From positions 1 to 39,671 of the forward strand of contig JAMOLT010000018.1 in assembly GCA_027068915.1 (NCBI GenBank): a DNA stretch of 39,671 bases, read 5' to 3'. The DNA is from Sedimenticola sp. (GTDB taxonomy: Bacteria; Pseudomonadota; Gammaproteobacteria; Chromatiales; Chromatiaceae). Position 1 is the stretch's first letter, and every line of letters starts with the position of its first letter. The notes beneath the pieces are model-generated. The model did no database searches. It was not told where the DNA came from and worked only from the letters and a program-made list of their open reading frames with translations. This document shows positions 35,848-39,671 of this stretch, piece after piece. Made by a program: the position numbers and the translations under genes.

Positions 35848-36812
35848 GGGAAGACGAGGGCACGGAAAAGACCAAACGCCGTGGCTGGCGCATCACCGGG
35901 TGGGTGGTGCTGGTGATTGCGGTGTATATCCTTCTCGACTCGGGGCTGATCCCCTGGGGCTACGTCCGTTCTGCGCCTATCAGTGGCACCATCATCGACA
36001 AGGAGACGGGCCAGCCGATTCCCCATGTGGTGATTTCTATCAGATGGCCACAGCTGATCGGCACGATGGGTGGGACGATTCATGTGGGTAGCGGCACCAT
36101 CAAGCGAATCGAAGTGGTTTCTGACGAACAAGGCAACTACCTGGTGCCCGGCTGGAAACGCTCGAAATGGGAGATCGGCGAAGGTGGCTTTAGCAAGGAT
36201 CGACCGGAAATGCACATTTATGCGGCAGGGTATTGGCCCCGGACGCTGCGCAACAAGAAGGCAGGGCGGCTGGGCTGGGGCGAGGCCTGGAAGGCGGAAT
36301 GGGATGGCGAGGACATCGAGCTGGAACCCATGCACTGGCGGGAGTGGACGAAGGAGGAGTGGGAGAAAAACCTCAGGAATGAATGGGACATATATAGAAA
36401 TGGAAAAATACATGCTTGGGGAAGCACGATGCATCTACTTCCAAAAGGCTGTGAGTGGAAGAAAACCCCAAAAGAAACTGTGAAAATAATTCAATATAAC
36501 TTGAAGAAAGTTTCCATGTTTCCAAATATCTACTCAATTGTGCCTCGCAATAAATATCCAGATGATTGGGATGTATGCCCAGACACAAAGGAAGTGCTTT
36601 TGGAACATGGGCTGACAGAAAACGAATGGCAGACCTGTTGTGGATATAAAACAGAAAAACCTGAATCGCCACATGTGAGAATCATGCTGGAAAGAATCAA
36701 GGTTATGCCTGGCGAACAACAAACACCTCTGGAAACAGAGAACGCGGAAACAAAGAGCACCACGCCCGTCGAATCAGGACAAAAACATGGAAAAGGAATG
36801 GCGGGAAAATGA
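35844..36812 (+). CDS. L3: membrane-anchored L-family protein
   Basis: 322 residues from GTG at 35844, coupled to the Z1 stop. An in-frame ATG at 35826 would add only the misread P tail. Same anchor (EKTKRRGWR, GWVVLVIAVYILLDSG) and beta-sandwich half as L2, with a short diverged patch at VVISIRWPQLIGTMGG. The conserved half ends PMHWREWTKEEWE at about 36365. The variable half, which is AT-rich, has GCEWKKTPKE, DVCPDTKEVLLEHGLTENEWQTCC and IMLERIKVMPGEQ. It ends in a Thr/Lys-rich tail like L2's, and the stop overlaps Z2 (ATGA). Confidence 0.8.
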   Translation: MREDEGTEKTKRRGWRITGWVVLVIAVYILLDSGLIPWGYVRSAPISGTIIDKETGQPIPHVVISIRWPQLIGTMGGTIHVGSGTIKRIEVVSDEQGNYLVPGWKRSKWEIGEGGFSKDRPEMHIYAAGYWPRTLRNKKAGRLGWGEAWKAEWDGEDIELEPMHWREWTKEEWEKNLRNEWDIYRNGKIHAWGSTMHLLPKGCEWKKTPKETVKIIQYNLKKVSMFPNIYSIVPRNKYPDDWDVCPDTKEVLLEHGLTENEWQTCCGYKTEKPESPHVRIMLERIKVMPGEQQTPLETENAETKSTTPVESGQKHGKGMAGK

Positions 36813-37162
36813 AAGGAACAATGCAAATACCTGTTGCGGCATTGCTGTTGCTACTACTGCAAGCTGTTTCGGCTTATGAAGTGGAAACCCACGCCCGCTT
36901 TTCACAGAAGGCGGCTACCTGCTCGGTGCTGGGGGATTCAGCCTTTTTGGAGGCACTCGGACTCGGCGGATTGGAGGCGGAAGACCCTGTTTGGCGCAGG
37001 CCGGTAAATATTCATGATCCTGAGTGGATTGCGAAATGGACTGCCGAATATGTACTCAAGAATGTACCAGTAGCGGATAAGAAGTATGACTCCACCATCA
37101 AAACCCTCATTGGCTGGGGAGCGAAGTTTGAGTACGAGGAGTTTCTCACCCGCCCGCTGTGA
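36809..37162 (+). CDS. Z2: truncated Z-type secreted protein
   Basis: 117 residues with the same signal peptide and N-terminus as Z1 (ETHARFSQKAATCSVLGDS). A seven-residue insertion sits near YVLKNVPVADKKYDS. It stops immediately after EEFLTRPL, inside what is NHFFDP in Z1, because unrelated sequence was joined there. It lacks the metal-type motif and is probably non-functional as an enzyme. Confidence 0.65.
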   Translation: MKGTMQIPVAALLLLLLQAVSAYEVETHARFSQKAATCSVLGDSAFLEALGLGGLEAEDPVWRRPVNIHDPEWIAKWTAEYVLKNVPVADKKYDSTIKTLIGWGAKFEYEEFLTRPL

Positions 37163-37163
37163 G

Positions 37164-37226
37164 AACAATGGCAGGATCATCTTTGCCGGTGACAACGGCG
37201 TGGTGCCGGGTTTGTATGGACCATGA
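37164..37226 (+). pseudogene. Coding remnant of unknown gene after Z2
   Basis: One frame reads NNGRIIFAGDNGVVPGLYGP and a stop. It is protein-like, is not related to the L, P or Z genes here, and has no start. It looks like the 3' end of a gene brought in by the rearrangement that truncated Z2. Confidence 0.35.
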
Positions 37227-37361
37227 AGACTTGAAAATCAGCAGAATGCAAGAAAGCCGAAGGCCAGCCAACAGACGAAACTGTGACTGGGTTCACGTTT
37301 TGCCCCCCCCCTTGAAGTAGTATTTTGAGACACAGCTCTAGTACACATCAGGGAAAAAGGG
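37227..37361. promoter_or_regulatory. Region upstream of P with a nine-C tract
   Basis: A run of nine C residues (37303-37311) lies 50 bases before the P start codon. It falls between TTCACG (37292-37297, a 4/6 match to a -35) and TAGTAT (37318-37323, a 4/6 match to a -10), which are 20 bases apart. Loss of two or three C would give the ideal 17-18 spacing. Slippage-controlled expression is inference only. Confidence 0.35.
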
Positions 37362-39080
37362 ATGCATCCTCTCAGGGAATTGGCGAAGGCGCAACGCAGG
37401 TTCTGTTTTTCATGTTTTGAATCTGGCATCGGAGTAATACGCGGCATTGGCGGGGCAAGGGAACCAGGCTTTCGTTCAGGAAAGCGTTTACCCGGGAAGG
37501 AGCGCCTTGTTTCTTTTCTTGTGCTTTTCAGTCTGTTTCTTTGCCAGCCGGCACTCGCAGCGCCACCGCCCGGCTGCCCCAGCGAAACCGACCTGCAGCT
37601 CTCCGGCATCGTCTTTTCCGGCGACAGTCTTTGCGCCGCCAAAGGGGAGCTCAAAATCACCGGCAGCGAAATCCCGGCGGGGGCAAGGAGTGTTCTTATC
37701 GCGGGCCGGATTGTGCTGGGCGCCGACTTCGCGGTGCGTGATGGAGGCGTGCTTCAGGCCACCACGGCGCAGATCCAATTGCCCGTGGCCCGGGCCGGTG
37801 ATGACCAGAGCGCTGCGGCCCAGGCCCTGGTGACTCTCGACGGCAGCGCCAGCGAGGCCCCAGGTGGCAGCATCGAAAGCTACCAATGGCGTCAGCGCAG
37901 TGGCCCCAAGGTGACCCTGCAACACCCGGAGCAGGTGCAGGCCACCTTTACCGCGCCTGACGTGACCACGGCAACAGCGCTGGAATTCGAACTGGAAATC
38001 ACCGACCAGCTCGGCTTTACGGCGCGGGACCTGGTTGTCATCACCATCACGCCAGGAGGCAACAGCGGCGACCGGGATGGTGACGGCATCCCTGACGAGC
38101 ACGACGCCTTTCCCGATGACCCAACGGAAGCCTATGATTTCGACCAGGATGGTATTGGCGACAATGCCGATCCCGACCGGGATGGCGATGGTGCGGACAA
38201 CAGCGCCGATTTCTATCCCGATGACCCGGCCCAACACACAGCGCCGGTACTCAGCATCGCCACGCCTGTTGATGGCGCCACCATCGCCGACGAGACGGTC
38301 CTCATCGAAGGCACCCTCGACGCCTCCTGGAATACGGGTGTCACGATCAACGGCATCCCCACGCAGCGTGGCGGGACGCCCTGGGGCAGTGAATTTGTCT
38401 TGCAAGTACCCCTCGAGCCGGGCGCCAATACCTTCGAAGTCACCGCTACCGGGCAAAGCGGCAAACAGATCAGTCAAACCCTCACCGTCACCCGGGCCGG
38501 CAGTGCCGCCTTCCGTCTCAACGCCGCGCCCCGGCGCGCCTTTGCGCCGGCGGACGTACTGTTCGTGCCGGATATCCCCGCCGCCCTCAACATTATACAG
38601 GCCGACTGGGACTTCGACGGAGACGGCGTGGCGGACACCACCCTCACAACGGATTTCAACACACCCATCACCCACAACTACACCACAGCGGGACTCTACA
38701 CCCCGACGCTCACCCTGACGGACGACCAGAACCGGACCTACACCCAGACCCTGAGCATCGCCATCATCGACCAGAATGCACAGGACGCCCGCCTCAAAGC
38801 ACTCTGGACAGGCATGACCACCGCGCTGGCTGGCAAGAACCTGGGGCTGTCGAAAACCTTCCTGCTCGACCAAACTGAAAGCGGCTACGCCGAGGTGTTC
38901 TACCTGCTGCTGCCGCACATGCCCGCCATCGTTGCCGGTTTCTCTGCGCTGGAAACCGTGGAAACCGGCCTGTCCCATGCTGAATATGCCGTGGGAGAAA
39001 CCATCGACGGCACCGACCGGGTGTTCCTGATCCAGCTGTTGCGTGACGCCCGGGGCGTGTGGAAAGTGGAGGGCATGTGA
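37362..39080 (+). CDS. P: secreted protein with calcium-binding TSP3-like repeats and Ig/PKD-like domains
   Basis: 572 residues from ATG 37362. A 48-residue polar stretch precedes the signal sequence (FLVLFSLFLCQPALA, about 52-66), unlike the short start of P', so the 5' end may be rearranged. Then come a conserved GELKITGSEIPAGARSVLIAGRI block, an REJ/PKD-like domain (about 130-225, VTLDGSASEAPGGSIESYQW), Asp-rich TSP3-type repeats (DRDGDGIPDEHDAFPDDP and two more), an Ig-like domain (PVDGATIADETVLIEG...PGANTFEVTAT) and a PKD domain (ADWDFDGDGVADTT...HNYTTAGLYTPTLTL). The C-terminal segment ends in the tail-repeat sequence. Probably cell-surface or secreted, binding calcium; the partner is unknown. 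Noticeably higher GC than the adjacent L variable regions. Confidence 0.8.
   Translation: MHPLRELAKAQRRFCFSCFESGIGVIRGIGGAREPGFRSGKRLPGKERLVSFLVLFSLFLCQPALAAPPPGCPSETDLQLSGIVFSGDSLCAAKGELKITGSEIPAGARSVLIAGRIVLGADFAVRDGGVLQATTAQIQLPVARAGDDQSAAAQALVTLDGSASEAPGGSIESYQWRQRSGPKVTLQHPEQVQATFTAPDVTTATALEFELEITDQLGFTARDLVVITITPGGNSGDRDGDGIPDEHDAFPDDPTEAYDFDQDGIGDNADPDRDGDGADNSADFYPDDPAQHTAPVLSIATPVDGATIADETVLIEGTLDASWNTGVTINGIPTQRGGTPWGSEFVLQVPLEPGANTFEVTATGQSGKQISQTLTVTRAGSAAFRLNAAPRRAFAPADVLFVPDIPAALNIIQADWDFDGDGVADTTLTTDFNTPITHNYTTAGLYTPTLTLTDDQNRTYTQTLSIAIIDQNAQDARLKALWTGMTTALAGKNLGLSKTFLLDQTESGYAEVFYLLLPHMPAIVAGFSALETVETGLSHAEYAVGETIDGTDRVFLIQLLRDARGVWKVEGM
38993..39080 (+). repeat. Tail repeat T4 (intact context)
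   Basis: The reference copy at the true end of P, encoding GETIDGTDRVFLIQLLRDAR then GVWKVEGM. It runs into the ATG of L4, which overlaps the stop (TGATG), with GGAGG seven bases upstream. Confidence 0.9.
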
Positions 39081-39671
39081 TGGTGAATGGCAATCACGCA
39101 ATATCCCCCCTGGCAATGGCATGCCTGCTTGCGCTCAGCCTGGTGGTGACAGGATGTGCCGGCGGTGTGTTTCCGGTGCGTTCCGCCGCGGTGACCGCCA
39201 CGGTAGTGGATGAAGAGACCAATGCACCATTGGAAGGCGTGGTTGTTGTTGGCATGTGGCCCAATATCCAGGGAACCTTTGCTGGATCGAGTCCCGCTGG
39301 GATCATCGAGATCAAAAAGGCCGTGACCGATGCGCAAGGTAAATTTACCTTGCCTGGCTGGTGGAAGTCAGGGGAAGGAATAGCCAGTCCCGGATTAACT
39401 TCAACCGGGCCTCAAATCTACCTCTATAAAGCCGGGTACTGGCCTAGAAGGCTGCAAAATCCAAGCGAACAGTATGATCAAGTGATCATATGGCCAGATG
39501 CCTGGCGATCAGACTGGGATGGCAAGACTATTCCTCTCAAGCCGATGCACTGGCGGGAGTGGACGAAGGAGGAGTGGGAGGAAAATAAGAAGCGCAGACT
39601 TGGTGGTCCGGGGCTGCAAAATTGTGAATGGTTGGAGCATCCGGATATATTGATAGAAAACATACGAATGG
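39080..39671 (+). CDS. L4: lipoprotein of the L family (partial, runs off the right edge)
   Basis: 197 codons are visible from ATG 39080. The lipobox LVVTGC and the beta-sandwich half are nearly identical to L1 up to about 39536. It then switches to PMHWREWTKEEWE, whose DNA matches L3 (36330-36365) almost base for base, and then enters a new variable region (NKKRRLGGPGLQNCEWLEHP) that keeps the C-x-W motif. It is thus a mosaic of the L1-type and L3-type modules. Confidence 0.85.
   Translation, partial: MVNGNHAISPLAMACLLALSLVVTGCAGGVFPVRSAAVTATVVDEETNAPLEGVVVVGMWPNIQGTFAGSSPAGIIEIKKAVTDAQGKFTLPGWWKSGEGIASPGLTSTGPQIYLYKAGYWPRRLQNPSEQYDQVIIWPDAWRSDWDGKTIPLKPMHWREWTKEEWEENKKRRLGGPGLQNCEWLEHPDILIENIRM

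Larger units (their letters stand above)
35815..37159 (+). repeat. Direct repeat unit B (L3-Z2)
   Basis: Second copy of the L-Z pair at 34195-35628. The 5' half of L and the start of Z are nearly identical to unit A; the middle of L is not. The Z copy ends abruptly after CGCCCGCTG at 37159, the point where Z1 continues with AATCATTTTTTTGATCC. Confidence 0.85.

Noticed and set aside
37238-37660. Minus-strand frame ending REPSHSFVCWLAFGFLAFC near the C-tract
   Set aside because: It covers the rearranged non-coding region and the P signal region, and no family is recognised. It might be a fragment of an old repeat but cannot be supported.
37488-39122. A 544-residue open frame antisense to the P gene
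   Set aside because: It mirrors the GC-rich, Asp/Gly/Thr-repetitive P gene, lacks a ribosome site and domain features, and P itself has clear domains.
32556-39671. CRISPR array, integron attC sites or phage attachment sites as an explanation of the repeats
   Set aside because: Repeats are long, coding, irregularly spaced and end at gene joints; no short regular repeat-spacer pattern, integrase or tRNA was found.

Overview
This window reads as chromosome of a gammaproteobacterium. The long co-directional block rpsB-tsf-pyrH-frr-uppS-cdsA-dxr-rseP-bamA-skp-lpxD-fabZ-lpxA-lpxB-rnhB, with map-glnD divergent on its left, is the classic gammaproteobacterial order, and the proteins are of that type (BamA, Skp, lipid A enzymes, GlnD). 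The species cannot be named from the sequence alone.

Layout. (1) 1-544: the 5' end of sucA on the minus strand, running off the left edge. (2) 680-1849: an HPP-family membrane protein with two CBS domains. (3) 2275-13526: a complete nitrogen-scavenging cluster on the plus strand. It holds the urea ABC transporter urtABCDE, a small membrane protein, and the urease genes ureD-ureABC-ureEFG. A sigma-54 type promoter sits 31 bases before urtA, as expected for NtrC control. Imported urea would be hydrolysed by the nickel enzyme UreABC, matured by UreDEFG. (4) 13620-14556: a 76-residue unknown protein and tsaB (tRNA t6A synthesis), apparently read from a promoter that places the transcript start on the first ATG. 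(5) 14658-18061, minus strand: glnD (the nitrogen-signal uridylyltransferase) and map. (6) 18091-32555: ribosomal protein S2, EF-Ts, UMP kinase, RRF, then isoprenoid and phospholipid synthesis, the outer-membrane assembly genes and the lipid A genes, mostly overlapping or closely spaced.

(7) 32556-39671: an accessory region begins directly after rnhB, where dnaE would normally follow. It is a tandem, rearranged array built from three gene types. Type P is a secreted protein with Ig/PKD-like and calcium-binding repeats. Type L is a family of envelope-anchored proteins with a conserved N-terminal beta-sandwich half and a fast-diverging, AT-rich C-terminal half that keeps a four-cysteine pattern. 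Type Z is a secreted protein resembling the N-terminus of zinc-dependent phospholipase C-like proteins. The order is P' (internal deletion) - L1 - Z0 (broken by an ISL3-type IS remnant) - P tail - L2 - Z1 (C-terminus replaced by the P tail) - L3 - Z2 (truncated) - P (intact) - L4 (runs off the right edge). A short repeat made of the 3' end of P plus the Shine-Dalgarno and start signal of the next L gene occurs four times and marks most joints.

The accessory array is the novel part of the window. It looks like a locus that diversifies envelope proteins by duplication and module exchange. A possible effector/immunity or surface-variation role is inference. No rRNA, tRNA or CRISPR array was seen.
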